Source: DASSUW01 sp963730535 (GTDB lineage: Bacteria; Actinomycetota; Thermoleophilia; Solirubrobacterales; Solirubrobacteraceae). Taken from it: a stretch of DNA of 64,000 nt. The notes under the pieces were generated by a model. That model had not been told where the DNA came from, made no database searches, and was given only the letters and a program-made list of their open reading frames with translations. Shown one piece after another: positions 1 through 8,257 of the stretch. Position 1 is the first letter of the stretch; each line of letters opens with the position of its first letter. The position numbers and the translations under genes are program-made. The DNA lies in NCBI GenBank assembly GCA_963730535.1, contig CAVSRU010000003.1, positions 372,001-436,000 of the forward strand, written 5' to 3'.

Positions 1-376
1 GGCTCGTGTACTCGCACAGGCAGAGATCCGTGATAACCAGCAGGTCCGGATGGGCGGCCTTGATCGCGCGCGTGGCGAGCTGGACGACGCCCTCGTCGTC
101 CCAGGCGCCGGAGCCCTGCTCGTCCTTGTCGGCGGGCAGTCCGAACAGCAGCACGCCCGGGATGCCGAGCTCGGCGGCGATCCCCGCCTCCTCGACAGCG
201 CCGTCGATCGACAGGTGGTCGACCCCGGGCAGCGACGGGATCGGCGTGCGCCGCTCGCCGCCCGCGACGACGAACATCGGGAGGATCAGGTGGGAGACCG
301 ACAGCTCGGTCTCGCGCACCAGGCCTCGCAGGAGGCCGGTGCGGCGGAGCCGCCGGAGTCGGGTGGCAGGGAACAC
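1..376 (-). CDS. hemB: Porphobilinogen synthase (5-aminolevulinate dehydratase), N-terminal part
   Basis: Condenses two 5-aminolevulinates to porphobilinogen in cytosolic heme/tetrapyrrole synthesis. Only the first ~124 residues are inside the window; the gene runs off the left edge. The translated minus strand gives the family's N-terminal pattern: an Arg-rich start (RLRRLRRT), then LSVSHLILPMFV, the SLPGVDHLSI segment, a GIPGVLLFGLP strand, and VITDLCLCEYTS at the edge, which is the start of the Cys-rich metal-binding loop. The start is a GTG at 374-376; no better in-frame start is visible. The next gene on the same strand begins after it in reading order, so hemB is the last visible member of a leftward series following the ABC exporter genes. 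Identification is by motif recall and is confident. Confidence 0.9.
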   Translation of the reverse strand, partial: MFPATRLRRLRRTGLLRGLVRETELSVSHLILPMFVVAGGERRTPIPSLPGVDHLSIDGAVEEAGIAAELGIPGVLLFGLPADKDEQGSGAWDDEGVVQLATRAIKAAHPDLLVITDLCLCEYTS

Positions 377-387
377 GGCCTTCGAGT

Positions 388-1746
388 CTAGGTCAGCCCG
401 AACCTGCGGATGGCGATCCGCGCGACGACGAAGAACGCCGCGGCGAGCCCGAGGAGGTGCAGAAGGGGCAGCAGCAGCTCGCCGCCGTTGATCGCGCCGT
501 CGAGCGCGCGCAGCGACGGCTTGAAGGGGAACAGGCCGGACACGACGTTGACGATGTCGTAGAGCGCCGGGCTCACGCTGCCCGACGGCACGAGGCCGAG
601 GAAGACGATCGGCAGCGCGAGCAGGACGACGAGCAGCGACGCGGCGCGGACCTCGCGCGTCAGCCCGCCGATCGCGACGCCCATGGCCGCGAAGCCCAGC
701 GCGCCGCCGACGAGCGCGGCGAGCCAGGCGGGCACGCGGCTCCAGTCGAGCCCGACGAACGCAGCCAGCCCGAACAGCATCAGCAGCGTCACCGCCAGCG
801 CGCACAGCGCGCTGAGCACCACCTTCTCGAGCAGCAGCGACGTGCGCGACACGAGCCCGCGAACCAGGCGGCCAAAGGCCTGCTCCTCGCGCTCGAGCGC
901 CAGCAGGCCGGCCGCCAGCAGCAGCGTCACGAGCATCAGCGACAGGACGACCGCCACGGCGACCGCGAACGTGTCGAGCGGCGTGCGGCTCCCATTGACG
1001 ATCTTCTGGTCGACCTTCACCGGCGAGCCGATCGACGCGAGGATCGGCCGCGAGACGTCGAGGTTCTCGCCCGCCAGCCGGGCGAAGCGCGAGACCTGCT
1101 CGAGCGCCACCCGCTCGGGCGCGTCGCGCGGCAGGCCCTGGGCCACACTGTCGATGATCGCGCGCGAGCGCTCGAGGCCAAGGATCTCGATCGCGCCAAC
1201 GATCGGCAGATCGATGTCGCCGCCGCGCACGATCACGTCGATGTAGCGCACCGCCTCCCGGAGCACGGCGTCGGACAGTGCGTCGTTCGCCTCGGCCAGC
1301 CGCGCCTCGATCGTGGCCTCGACGAAGCGGCGCTTCACCGGGTCCTCGGCGTTGTAGTAGACCTCGACGGTGGGCGGGTCGCCGCCGCCGAGCCCGAGCG
1401 TCGACCGGAGGCGGTCCGCCGCGTCCTCGGGCAGCACGAGCGCGCCAAGCGCGTCGCCGGAGCGGACCTTCTCGATCGCCTCCTCGCGCGTGTCGACCCG
1501 GATCGGGTCGATCGAGGCGAACAGGCGGCCGGCGTAGTCGGCGGCGTCGAGCGTCCGGCCGCCGACGGAGAACTCGCTCTCGCCCGGCGGGATCAGGTTG
1601 GCGAAGGCGACGCGCGGCTTCTCGGGCCCGCCGGAGAGCGCGAGCCCGAAGAGCACGGCGATCACGATCGGGTAGATCACGAGCAGCGCGACCAGCAGCG
1701 GCGAGCGGCGCAGGATCTGGAGGTCCTTGAGCAGCAGCCAGCGCAC
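388..1746 (-). CDS. ABC-2 type transporter permease
   Basis: Membrane half of an ABC exporter of unknown substrate. The 452-residue product has one N-terminal membrane segment (about residues 18-40), a large extracytoplasmic domain of ~210 residues without hydrophobic stretches, and a cluster of five or six hydrophobic helices from about residue 262 to the C-terminus, which is the ABC-2/YhgE-like layout. It starts with GTG three bases after the stop of the ATPase gene upstream, so the two are almost certainly co-translated as one exporter. The N-terminal ATLIPPGE-like segment and the big loop resemble Na+/drug exporter permeases of the NatB type, but the substrate cannot be read from sequence. 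Confidence 0.8.
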   Translation of the reverse strand: MRWLLLKDLQILRRSPLLVALLVIYPIVIAVLFGLALSGGPEKPRVAFANLIPPGESEFSVGGRTLDAADYAGRLFASIDPIRVDTREEAIEKVRSGDALGALVLPEDAADRLRSTLGLGGGDPPTVEVYYNAEDPVKRRFVEATIEARLAEANDALSDAVLREAVRYIDVIVRGGDIDLPIVGAIEILGLERSRAIIDSVAQGLPRDAPERVALEQVSRFARLAGENLDVSRPILASIGSPVKVDQKIVNGSRTPLDTFAVAVAVVLSLMLVTLLLAAGLLALEREEQAFGRLVRGLVSRTSLLLEKVVLSALCALAVTLLMLFGLAAFVGLDWSRVPAWLAALVGGALGFAAMGVAIGGLTREVRAASLLVVLLALPIVFLGLVPSGSVSPALYDIVNVVSGLFPFKPSLRALDGAINGGELLLPLLHLLGLAAAFFVVARIAIRRFGLT

Positions 1747-1749
1747 CGC

Positions 1750-2436
1750 TCAATGACCCCGCTCGTGGAGGAAGCGGACGAAGGCGGTCTCGAAGTCCGG
1801 CGCGGCCGCGGCGGCGCGCGTCGCCGTCTCCAGCTCGGCCGGCGTGCCGGTGAACAGCAGCTCGCCGTCGGCGAGCACGAGCAGGCGGTCGGCGTGGCGC
1901 TCCGCCTCGCCGACGTCGTGCGTGGAGAAGAGCACCGTGGTGCCGAGGCCGGCCAGGAACTGCCACAGCCGGTCGCGCTGGCGCGGGTCCAGCGACGCCG
2001 ACGGCTCGTCGAGCAGCAGCACCGCCGGCTCGGCCAGCAGTCCGAGCGCGATGTTCACGCGCTGGCGGTTGCCGCCCGACAGCCGGCTCACCTCGTCGTC
2101 CGCCCGCTCCCGCAGGGCGGTCTGCTCGAGCATCCGCTCGACGGTGCGCTCGACATCCGCCACCCGCTCCAGCCTGGCGAACAGCCGCAGGTTCTCGGCC
2201 ACCGACAGCTTCCCGTAGAGCGCCGGGTGCTGCGGGACCCAGCCCACCGCGCCCGCGTCGAGCGTCACCGAGCCGGACGTGGCCTTCTGCACGCCGGCGA
2301 GGATCTGCAGCAGCGTGGTCTTGCCCGCGCCGTTGGGCCCGATCACCGCGACCTTCTCGCCTCCCGCGACCTCGAACGAGACGCCGCGCAGCGCCTCTCT
2401 CGCGCCGTAGCGCTTGACGATGGCTTCGGCGCGCAT
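1750..2436 (-). CDS. ABC transporter ATP-binding protein
   Basis: Cytoplasmic ATPase subunit that powers the adjacent permease. The 228-residue product has Walker A GPNGAGKTT at residues 33-41, a Q-loop near 69 (VPQHP), signature LSGGNRQR at 119-126 and Walker B LLLDEPSASLD near 140-150, followed by the switch histidine in STHD. The length is that of a single CcmA/NatA-type nucleotide-binding domain. A longer frame exists upstream, but family alignment begins at the ATG at 2434-2436 (MRAEAIVKRYG), which lies two bases after the stop of the AI-2E family gene. The gene order AI-2E permease, ATPase, ABC-2 permease, hemB suggests a single leftward transcription unit. Confidence 0.9.
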   Translation of the reverse strand: MRAEAIVKRYGAREALRGVSFEVAGGEKVAVIGPNGAGKTTLLQILAGVQKATSGSVTLDAGAVGWVPQHPALYGKLSVAENLRLFARLERVADVERTVERMLEQTALRERADDEVSRLSGGNRQRVNIALGLLAEPAVLLLDEPSASLDPRQRDRLWQFLAGLGTTVLFSTHDVGEAERHADRLLVLADGELLFTGTPAELETATRAAAAAPDFETAFVRFLHERGH

Positions 2437-2438
2437 CT

Positions 2439-3707
2439 CTAACGGGGAGCCGTCGAGGCGGCCGCCGCCTGGGCGTCGGCCTCCCCCAGCTCGGTGCCGC
2501 ACGCCGGGCACGCGGTCGCACCCTCGAGGCGCGGCGCGCCGCACTCCGGGCACGTCCGCGCCGGCGAGGGCGGCGGCGCGTCAGGAACCGGCTCGGCCGC
2601 CGAGGGCAGGTCCCAGCGCTCGAAGATCAGATGGCGGCGGAAGTAGACGACGCTCTCGCGCACGATCGCGGCGAGCGGCAGCGAGATGAACGCGCCGATG
2701 ACGCCGTAGATCTGCCCGCCGAGCAGGAGCGCGAAGATCACCAGCAGCGGGTTGATCCGCAGCGCCTGGGAGAACACCGTGGGCGCGACGATGTGGCCCT
2801 CGATCTGCTGCAGCGCGGTGAAGGCGATCGTCAGCCACAGCGCGTCGAGCGGCTCGCCGCTGAACAACGCGATCAGCACGGGCGGCGCGGCGCCGATCGC
2901 CGGGCCGACGTACGGGATCAGCTCCGCGAACGCGTACCAGGCCCCGAAGAAGAAGGCGTACGTCTTGCCGTCGGGGAAGATGCCGAGCGAGCCCAACACC
3001 CACAGGAGCAGGCCCGCGCTCGTGCCCATGATGAGCGAGAACAGCAGCTGGCCGCGGACATAGCCGAACACCGCTTGCTGGATGCGGGTGGGGTAGTCGT
3101 CCTCCGGCGTCCCGTCCCCGCGCGGGACCACCGAGCGCACCCCCGCACCGATCCGTTCGCCGTACAGCAGCATGTAGACGCTGATCACGACGATCAGGAT
3201 CAGCGCCAGCGACGCCTCGACCAGCGTGCGCAGCGCGTCCTGGGTGAACGCGACGAGCTCGCCCGAGCCCCTCGACAGGTTCTGGCCCAGGGTGCCGAGC
3301 GCCGTCTGCCCCTCGTCGGCGATCTGCACGTTGATGCCGTTGTCGTCGAGCCAGTCCTGCACATCGGCGAGCGAGGCGTTCGCGTCGTCGACGATCTCCG
3401 GCACGTTGTCGCGGAACGCGTCCACCTGGTCGGCGACCGGGTTGGCGAGCAGGAAGCCGATCCCGGTCACCGCGAGGACGACGGCCAGCATCACGATCAG
3501 CACCGCCACCCCGCGCGGGAAGCCCGCCCGCCGCAGCAGGGACACGAACGGGTTGAGTAGGAGCGCGACGAGCGCGCCGATGATGAAGAGGAGGATCACC
3601 GCCCCGGCGGCGCGCAGCACCGCCCACAGACCGAGGACGGCGAGCGGGAGCATGACCAGCTGCACCCAGCGGGGCACGACCACGCGGGTATCGTGCGGCG
3701 CCGTCAT
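2439..3707 (-). CDS. AI-2E family transporter with C-terminal zinc ribbon
   Basis: Polytopic membrane protein of the AI-2E/PerM family (export of small molecules such as autoinducer-2, or Na+/H+ exchange in some members). The 422-residue product has paired N-terminal membrane helices, a soluble central segment, and the family's C-terminal helices including a PYVGPAIGAAPPVLIAL segment. Unusually, the protein ends with a Cys-rich tail, CPECG...CPACG, at about residues 386-404, which should fold as a zinc ribbon on the cytoplasmic side. Start chosen is the ATG at 3705-3707 (MTAPHDTR); it lies only nine bases from the start of the divergent ymdB-like gene, so the two promoters must overlap or lie inside the genes. 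Transported substrate unknown. Confidence 0.85.
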   Translation of the reverse strand: MTAPHDTRVVVPRWVQLVMLPLAVLGLWAVLRAAGAVILLFIIGALVALLLNPFVSLLRRAGFPRGVAVLIVMLAVVLAVTGIGFLLANPVADQVDAFRDNVPEIVDDANASLADVQDWLDDNGINVQIADEGQTALGTLGQNLSRGSGELVAFTQDALRTLVEASLALILIVVISVYMLLYGERIGAGVRSVVPRGDGTPEDDYPTRIQQAVFGYVRGQLLFSLIMGTSAGLLLWVLGSLGIFPDGKTYAFFFGAWYAFAELIPYVGPAIGAAPPVLIALFSGEPLDALWLTIAFTALQQIEGHIVAPTVFSQALRINPLLVIFALLLGGQIYGVIGAFISLPLAAIVRESVVYFRRHLIFERWDLPSAAEPVPDAPPPSPARTCPECGAPRLEGATACPACGTELGEADAQAAAASTAPR

Positions 3708-3716
3708 GGAGACAGT

Positions 3717-4499
3717 ATGGCCCGGCCCGTAGCGGCAATCCTGTTCATCGGCGACATCGTCGCCCGCGCTGGCCGGCGGGTCGTGCGCGACCTCCTGCCC
3801 GGGCTCCGCAGCGAGCTCGACCTCGACTTCGTCGTCGCCAACGGCGAGAACGCGGCGGGCGGGATCGGCATCACGCCGAAGGAGGCCGACGAGCTGTTCC
3901 GCGCCGGCGTCGACGTCATCACGCTCGGCAACCACACCTACCGTCATCGCGAGGTCTGGCCGTACCTGGACCAGGAGCCCAACATCCTGCGGCCGGCCAA
4001 CTTCCTGCCCACCCAGCCGGGCCACGGCACGACGGTGGTCGAGCGGGAGGGCATGTCGCTCGGCGTCGTGAACGTCAGCGGCAACCTCTACATGCAGACC
4101 GGCAGCCCCGCGTTCGTCACCGTCGACGAGGCGCTGCGCGAGGTGAGCGACGCCGACCACGTGCTGGTCGACATCCACGCCGAGGCGACGAGCGAGAAGG
4201 TCGCCATGGGCTGGTACCTCGACGGCCGCGTGACCGCAGTCGTCGGCACGCACACGCACGTGCCGACCGCCGACGCCCGCGTGCTCCCCGGCGGCACCGC
4301 CTACATCACCGACGTCGGCATGACCGGCGCGCGCGGCGGCGTGATCGGCGTGCGGCGTGAGCAGTCGATCGCGGTCATGCGCACCCACATGCCGCAGCGC
4401 TACGACGCCGCCGACGAGGACCCGTGGCTGAACGCCGTGCTCATCCGATCGGCCGGCGGGCGCGCGGAGTCGATCGAGCAGATCCTGCGTCCGGGGTAG
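3717..4499 (+). CDS. YmdB-like metallophosphoesterase (TIGR00282 family)
   Basis: Cytosolic dimetal phosphodiesterase; characterised relatives hydrolyse 2',3'-cyclic nucleotides and influence RNA turnover and developmental choices. The 260-residue product keeps the family signature throughout: GDIVARAGR at the N-terminus (first metal Asp), VVANGENAAGG-IG, LGNHTYRH (metal ligands Asn/His), the VVNVSGNLYM strand, VDIHAEATSEK and GTHTHVPTAD near the C-terminus. Length is normal. The ATG at 3717 is used; an upstream GTG at 3693 would overlap the divergent gene. In many bacteria this gene follows rny (RNase Y); that neighbour is not present in this window. The gene ends 15 bases before an inverted-repeat element that may act as its terminator. 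Confidence 0.9.
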   Translation: MARPVAAILFIGDIVARAGRRVVRDLLPGLRSELDLDFVVANGENAAGGIGITPKEADELFRAGVDVITLGNHTYRHREVWPYLDQEPNILRPANFLPTQPGHGTTVVEREGMSLGVVNVSGNLYMQTGSPAFVTVDEALREVSDADHVLVDIHAEATSEKVAMGWYLDGRVTAVVGTHTHVPTADARVLPGGTAYITDVGMTGARGGVIGVRREQSIAVMRTHMPQRYDAADEDPWLNAVLIRSAGGRAESIEQILRPG

Positions 4500-4514
4500 G
4501 CGGTCGTCGTCGGA

Positions 4515-4828
4515 AACGTCAACTGCGCTGGGTAGGGAGGTTGAGGGTGCCGGCCGGTGTGCAGAAACCGGACAAGGGCGACGGTTCGGGCGCCGGTTGG
4601 CGCGTTGTACACCGCCATGGGTACACAACCGGACAACCTCGACCACGTCGGGCGGTGATTGTCCACTTATGTGCCGCTGCGGCTCCTAAGTGCACAACCG
4701 CCGTCCGCGCGGGCGCCGGGTGTCCACTTATGAGCCGCTACGGCTCCTAACCGGCCACGCGCCGCCCGGGACAGGGATCATTGTCCCCTTCGGCACCCCC
4801 ACCTCCCTACCCAGCCGCAGTTGACCTT
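4515..4828. repeat. Intergenic inverted-repeat element, copy A (314 bp)
   Basis: Fills nearly all of the non-coding gap between two convergent genes. Outer arms at 4515-4552 and 4791-4828 are inverted copies of each other with roughly 90% identity over 38 bases (one-base indel); the core reads GTCAACTGCG-CTGGGTAGGG. The interior is rich in smaller palindromes: a hairpin around 4651-4703 whose arms read GGCGGT..TTGTcCACTTA against its complement, two near-copies of TGTCCACTTATGnGCCGCT (near 4660 and 4720), and two GTACAC boxes near 4606-4625. It holds no plausible reading frame. It resembles a MITE or a REP/BIME-like palindromic unit. Three related copies lie at 15.7, 27.9 and 46.6 kb. Confidence 0.75.
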
Positions 4829-4840
4829 CACGGGAACCGC

Positions 4841-6310
4841 CTACAGCCCGAAATGGTCATAGACCATCGGAACGACATCGCGAAGCGACCACTGCTCACG
4901 AGCGTCGGCCGAGTCGGGGCCCGTGCCGCACCAGATCAGCGAGCCGAGGGAGTCGTTGGCATGCAGCGAGCCGTGCGAGCCGCCGCCGACGTGGTGGGCG
5001 CCGCCCCAGTCCAGGAACTCGTAGCCCGGGGCCGCCGAGAGCAGGATCTCGCCGGCCGTGCGCGTCCGCAGGGCCGACCACGCGCGACCGAGCGCGTCCG
5101 GGTAGCTCGCCGAGGCGACGCGGCCCTCGCGGGCGTCGAGCCCGAGCAGGCCGAGGTCGCCCTCCACGCTCCAGCGCTCCCCGCGCAGGTCCTCGAGGTC
5201 GCCTCCGGGCATGAAGCGCAGCTCGCGGACCTTGCCGTCGCGTTTGCCGCGGATCGCGCCTTCCCCGTCCGGATGGTCGGTCATACGTAACACCAGATCG
5301 ATGCCTTCGAGGTCGAGGACCGCCTTCTCGATCCGCGGCAGCAGCTCGCGGCGGCGCTCGCGCTCGAGGACGTAGACCATCGCGGCGCGCGAGTTCGGGC
5401 ACACAGCGACCTGGGAGTCCTCGGCGCGCGCGCGGGAGGCGGGGAGCACGCCGAACTCGTCGAGCGCCCGGAAGAGGTCGATCTCCTTCTCGACGCGCGA
5501 CTGCGAGTGGTCCGAGCAGACGATCATCGCGTGGTCGGAGAGGAACTCGTCCGGCCCGCCGGCGGCGTCCATCAGCCGCGCGAGCTGGCGGTCGGCAGCG
5601 GCGAGCGAGTCGACCTGGGCGAACGGCCCGTTCTTGTGCGAGTGCGTGTCGTTGTCGGGGAGCGAGAAGAGCAGGAAGTCGAACAGGTCGTGCTCGACGA
5701 GATACTCGCCGACGCAGCCGGAGTGCTGGTCGCGCACGCCGGGGAGCCCGAGCTGCGAGCGGCACGGCGTGCGCCGCGAGGCGAAGATGTCCGCGTAGAA
5801 GAGCTCCTTCGGCCCGTACACGGCGTGACGGAAGATCGTGCCCGCGATGCGGGTCAGCGCGGTGTCTCCCGACACCTCGTGGCGGTGCCGGCCGCGGTAC
5901 ATCAGGTACGTCGTGCCGGCCGTGCGCACGCGGGCGTCGTCGAGCCGCTCGAACACCGTCAGCACGTCACGCGACAGGTGCTCGAGGTTCATGTTGTAGA
6001 TCGTGTCGGTGAGCGACTGCTTGAGCCCGAAGGCCTGCGAGGCGCGGAAGCTCGTGCCGTACTCGACGTAACGGCTCTCGCCGCGGTGGTACCAGTTCAT
6101 GGCCGGGATCTCGTGCTCGTGCGGCCCGGTGCCGGTGGCGATCGACGCGGCGCACACGGGCGTGACCGACGGGAAGGCGGCGACGCTGTCGTCGACGTGC
6201 TGGCCGCGCTCGAGCAGGAGCTTCAGCGTGGGCGCGCGGCCGCCCGCGACCGCCCGCTCGAGCATCGCGGGCTTCATCGCGTCGATGACCGTCAGGACGA
6301 GCTTCTTCAC
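4841..6310 (-). CDS. Alkaline phosphatase superfamily phosphodiesterase (nucleotide pyrophosphatase type)
   Basis: Predicted two-metal phosphodiesterase/pyrophosphatase of the type I phosphodiesterase family. Metal and nucleophile positions are visible in order: Asp in VIDAM (residue 10), nucleophile Thr in FPSVTP (residue 50), Asp/His in PDNDTHSH, Asp-His in CSDHSQ, and the last His in GGGSHGSLH near the C-terminus. There is no signal peptide, so it is probably cytoplasmic or peripheral. The 489-residue length fits the family. It starts with ATG overlapping by four bases the stop of the upstream DUF4126 membrane gene, so the two are co-translated. Substrate is not predictable; relatives act on nucleotides, phosphonates or glycerophosphodiesters. 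Confidence 0.8.
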   Translation of the reverse strand: MKKLVLTVIDAMKPAMLERAVAGGRAPTLKLLLERGQHVDDSVAAFPSVTPVCAASIATGTGPHEHEIPAMNWYHRGESRYVEYGTSFRASQAFGLKQSLTDTIYNMNLEHLSRDVLTVFERLDDARVRTAGTTYLMYRGRHRHEVSGDTALTRIAGTIFRHAVYGPKELFYADIFASRRTPCRSQLGLPGVRDQHSGCVGEYLVEHDLFDFLLFSLPDNDTHSHKNGPFAQVDSLAAADRQLARLMDAAGGPDEFLSDHAMIVCSDHSQSRVEKEIDLFRALDEFGVLPASRARAEDSQVAVCPNSRAAMVYVLERERRRELLPRIEKAVLDLEGIDLVLRMTDHPDGEGAIRGKRDGKVRELRFMPGGDLEDLRGERWSVEGDLGLLGLDAREGRVASASYPDALGRAWSALRTRTAGEILLSAAPGYEFLDWGGAHHVGGGSHGSLHANDSLGSLIWCGTGPDSADAREQWSLRDVVPMVYDHFGL

Positions 6311-6891
6311 CGCAGAATCCGCAGCCCTGCGTACTTCTCACCCTCGCGCCGGCGCCCGCCCATCAGCAGCCACGCCAGCGCGGCGAGGACGAGGATCGCG
6401 AGCGGCGGGAAGAGGATCGATGCCCCGGCCGCCAGCAGCGCCGCGCCCTCTCCGTAGATCGGCAGCGCACCCTGCGCGTCGGCGTCGAGCCGGCGGCGGA
6501 CACGGCCGAACAGCGAGCGGGCGGCGAAGAAGCCGAGCGTAGCGGCGGCCGCCCCGGCCACGACGCCCGCGAGCACCGGATGGTCGTGGTCGGCCAGCGA
6601 TCCGGCGGCCTCGAGCGCACCGAGCGCGACGGCGACCGCGAGCAGCAGCCAGGCGGCCGGCCCGGTGTCGAGATCGGCCCGCCGCCGCAGCACGACGTCG
6701 ATGACCGCCACCAGCACGAGGACGCCGAGCAGGAAAGGCCATTCCTCGAGGAACGCGAAAGAGGTCCCGTCGAAGTCGACGCCGGCGTCCGCCGCGGCGA
6801 GCGCGCCGGTGAGCAGGACCGGCAGGAACGGGCGGATGCCGATCGCAGCGGCGATACCGACTCCCTGAAGCAGATCCAGGACGAACTCCAT
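6307..6891 (-). CDS. DUF4126 family membrane protein
   Basis: Small polytopic membrane protein of unknown function, 194 residues, with about five hydrophobic segments. The N-terminus (LLQGVGIAAAIGIRPFLPVLLTG) carries the DUF4126 signature of a Gly/Ala-rich first helix with an IRPFLP turn. It is translationally coupled (ATGA overlap) to the phosphodiesterase gene downstream, which suggests a joint membrane-associated role. The start lies 25 bases from that of the divergent aminotransferase gene. Confidence 0.75.
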   Translation of the reverse strand: MEFVLDLLQGVGIAAAIGIRPFLPVLLTGALAAADAGVDFDGTSFAFLEEWPFLLGVLVLVAVIDVVLRRRADLDTGPAAWLLLAVAVALGALEAAGSLADHDHPVLAGVVAGAAAATLGFFAARSLFGRVRRRLDADAQGALPIYGEGAALLAAGASILFPPLAILVLAALAWLLMGGRRREGEKYAGLRILR

Positions 6892-6916
6892 GAGGCCGTG
6901 CGACGATAGCGGGCGG

Positions 6917-8257
6917 ATGAGCCGCGACGAGACACCCAGACGCTCGGGCGCGCGAGACCTCGAGCGCTACGCCGGGCTCTTCTCCCAGCGCACCCAGGCG
7001 ATGAAATCGTCGGCCATGCGCGACCTCATGGCGGTCACCGCGCGGCCGGAGATCATCTCGCTCGCCGGCGGCCTTCCGGACACGTCGACCTTCCCGGCCG
7101 AGGACTTCGCCGCGCTGATGGCGCGCGTGGCGGTCGACGCCTCGGCGCGCGCGCTCCAGTACGGGCCGACCGAGGGGCTCGACGAGGTCAAGGAGTGCAT
7201 CGCCCGCGTGATGGCCGCCGAGGGCATGGAGGTCGAGATCGAGGACCTGCTCGTGACGTCCGGCGGTCAGCAGGTGATCGACCTCGTCTGCAAGACGCTG
7301 ATCGACCCCGGCGACGTGGTCGTGGCCGAGGCGCCGACCTACCCGGGCGCCGTGCCGGTGTTCGTCTCCTACCAGGCCGACGTCGTGCAGATCGAGATGG
7401 ACGAGAACGGCATGCGGACCGACGTACTGGAGGCCGAGCTGGAACGGCTCGACCGCGATGGGCGGGTGCCGAAGTTCATCTACACGGTGCCGTCCTTCCA
7501 GAACCCGGCCGGCGTGACCCTCGCGCTGGAGCGCCGGCACGAGCTCGTGCGGATCGCCAACGAGCGCGAGCTGCTGATCCTGGAGGACAACCCGTACGGC
7601 CTGCTGCGGTACTCGGGTGATCCGCTGCCCACGCTGTACGCGATCGACGGCGCGGAGTACGTGATCTACCTCGGGACGTTCTCGAAGATCCTCTCGCCGG
7701 GGCTGCGGCTCGGGTGGGCGGCGGCCCCGCGGCCGGTGCTCGACAAGCTCAACCTCGGCAAGGGCGGCACCGACCTGTGCTCGTCGACGCTGTCGCAGCA
7801 CTTCGTCGCGACCTACTTCGCCGAGCGCGACTGGCGGGCGTACGTGGGGACGCTCGTCGAGCTCTACCGGAAGCGCCGCGACGTGATGCTCGAGGCGCTG
7901 GCCGAGCACCTGCCGCCCGAGGCGACGTGGACGGAGCCGGATGGCGGGCTGTTCATCTGGGCGCGGCTGCCGGACTACATCGACACGACCGACCTGCTGG
8001 CGCGGGCGCTGCGCGAGAACGTCGCCTTCGTGCCGGGCCGGGCCGCGTACCTCGACGGCCGCGGCGGATCGGAGATGCGGCTGAACTTCTCCGGCGTCGG
8101 GGAGGACGACATCCGCGAGGGCGTGCGACGGATCGGCAAGGTCGTGCGCGAGCAGGTCGCGCTGTACTCCACGCTCACGGGGCAGCAGCCCGCTGCGGCG
8201 CGGGAGGCGGCGCCGGAGCCGGAGAACGTCGTCGAGCTCCGGCGGCGCGCGGGATGA
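6917..8257 (+). CDS. PLP-dependent aminotransferase, class I/II (2-aminoadipate/LysN-like)
   Basis: Transfers amino groups using pyridoxal phosphate; family members include 2-aminoadipate, valine-pyruvate and MocR-related aminotransferases. The 446-residue product shows the fold-type I pattern: ISLAGGLPD near residue 45, SGGQQ, EAPTYPG, the VPSFQNPAG segment, EDNPYGLLRY, and the Schiff-base lysine at about residue 257 in TFSKILSPGLRLGW, followed by an Arg-containing C-terminal MRLNFSG. No N-terminal GntR DNA-binding domain is present, so it is an enzyme rather than a MocR regulator. The stop overlaps the start of a D-Ala-D-Ala ligase gene (ATGA), which suggests it could supply or interconvert D/L amino acids for peptidoglycan; that link is inferred from context only. 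Confidence 0.85.
   Translation: MSRDETPRRSGARDLERYAGLFSQRTQAMKSSAMRDLMAVTARPEIISLAGGLPDTSTFPAEDFAALMARVAVDASARALQYGPTEGLDEVKECIARVMAAEGMEVEIEDLLVTSGGQQVIDLVCKTLIDPGDVVVAEAPTYPGAVPVFVSYQADVVQIEMDENGMRTDVLEAELERLDRDGRVPKFIYTVPSFQNPAGVTLALERRHELVRIANERELLILEDNPYGLLRYSGDPLPTLYAIDGAEYVIYLGTFSKILSPGLRLGWAAAPRPVLDKLNLGKGGTDLCSSTLSQHFVATYFAERDWRAYVGTLVELYRKRRDVMLEALAEHLPPEATWTEPDGGLFIWARLPDYIDTTDLLARALRENVAFVPGRAAYLDGRGGSEMRLNFSGVGEDDIREGVRRIGKVVREQVALYSTLTGQQPAAAREAAPEPENVVELRRRAG

Noticed and set aside
457..2442. 661-codon plus-strand frame over the ABC exporter genes
   Set aside because: Antisense shadow rich in R, Q, E and H; the ABC ATPase and permease motifs are on the minus strand.
4553..4790. 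Element A as a replication origin because of its TTGTCC-type boxes
   Set aside because: The boxes are part of nested palindromes, match the DnaA consensus only partly, and there is no AT-rich unwinding stretch; dnaA is 14 kb away.
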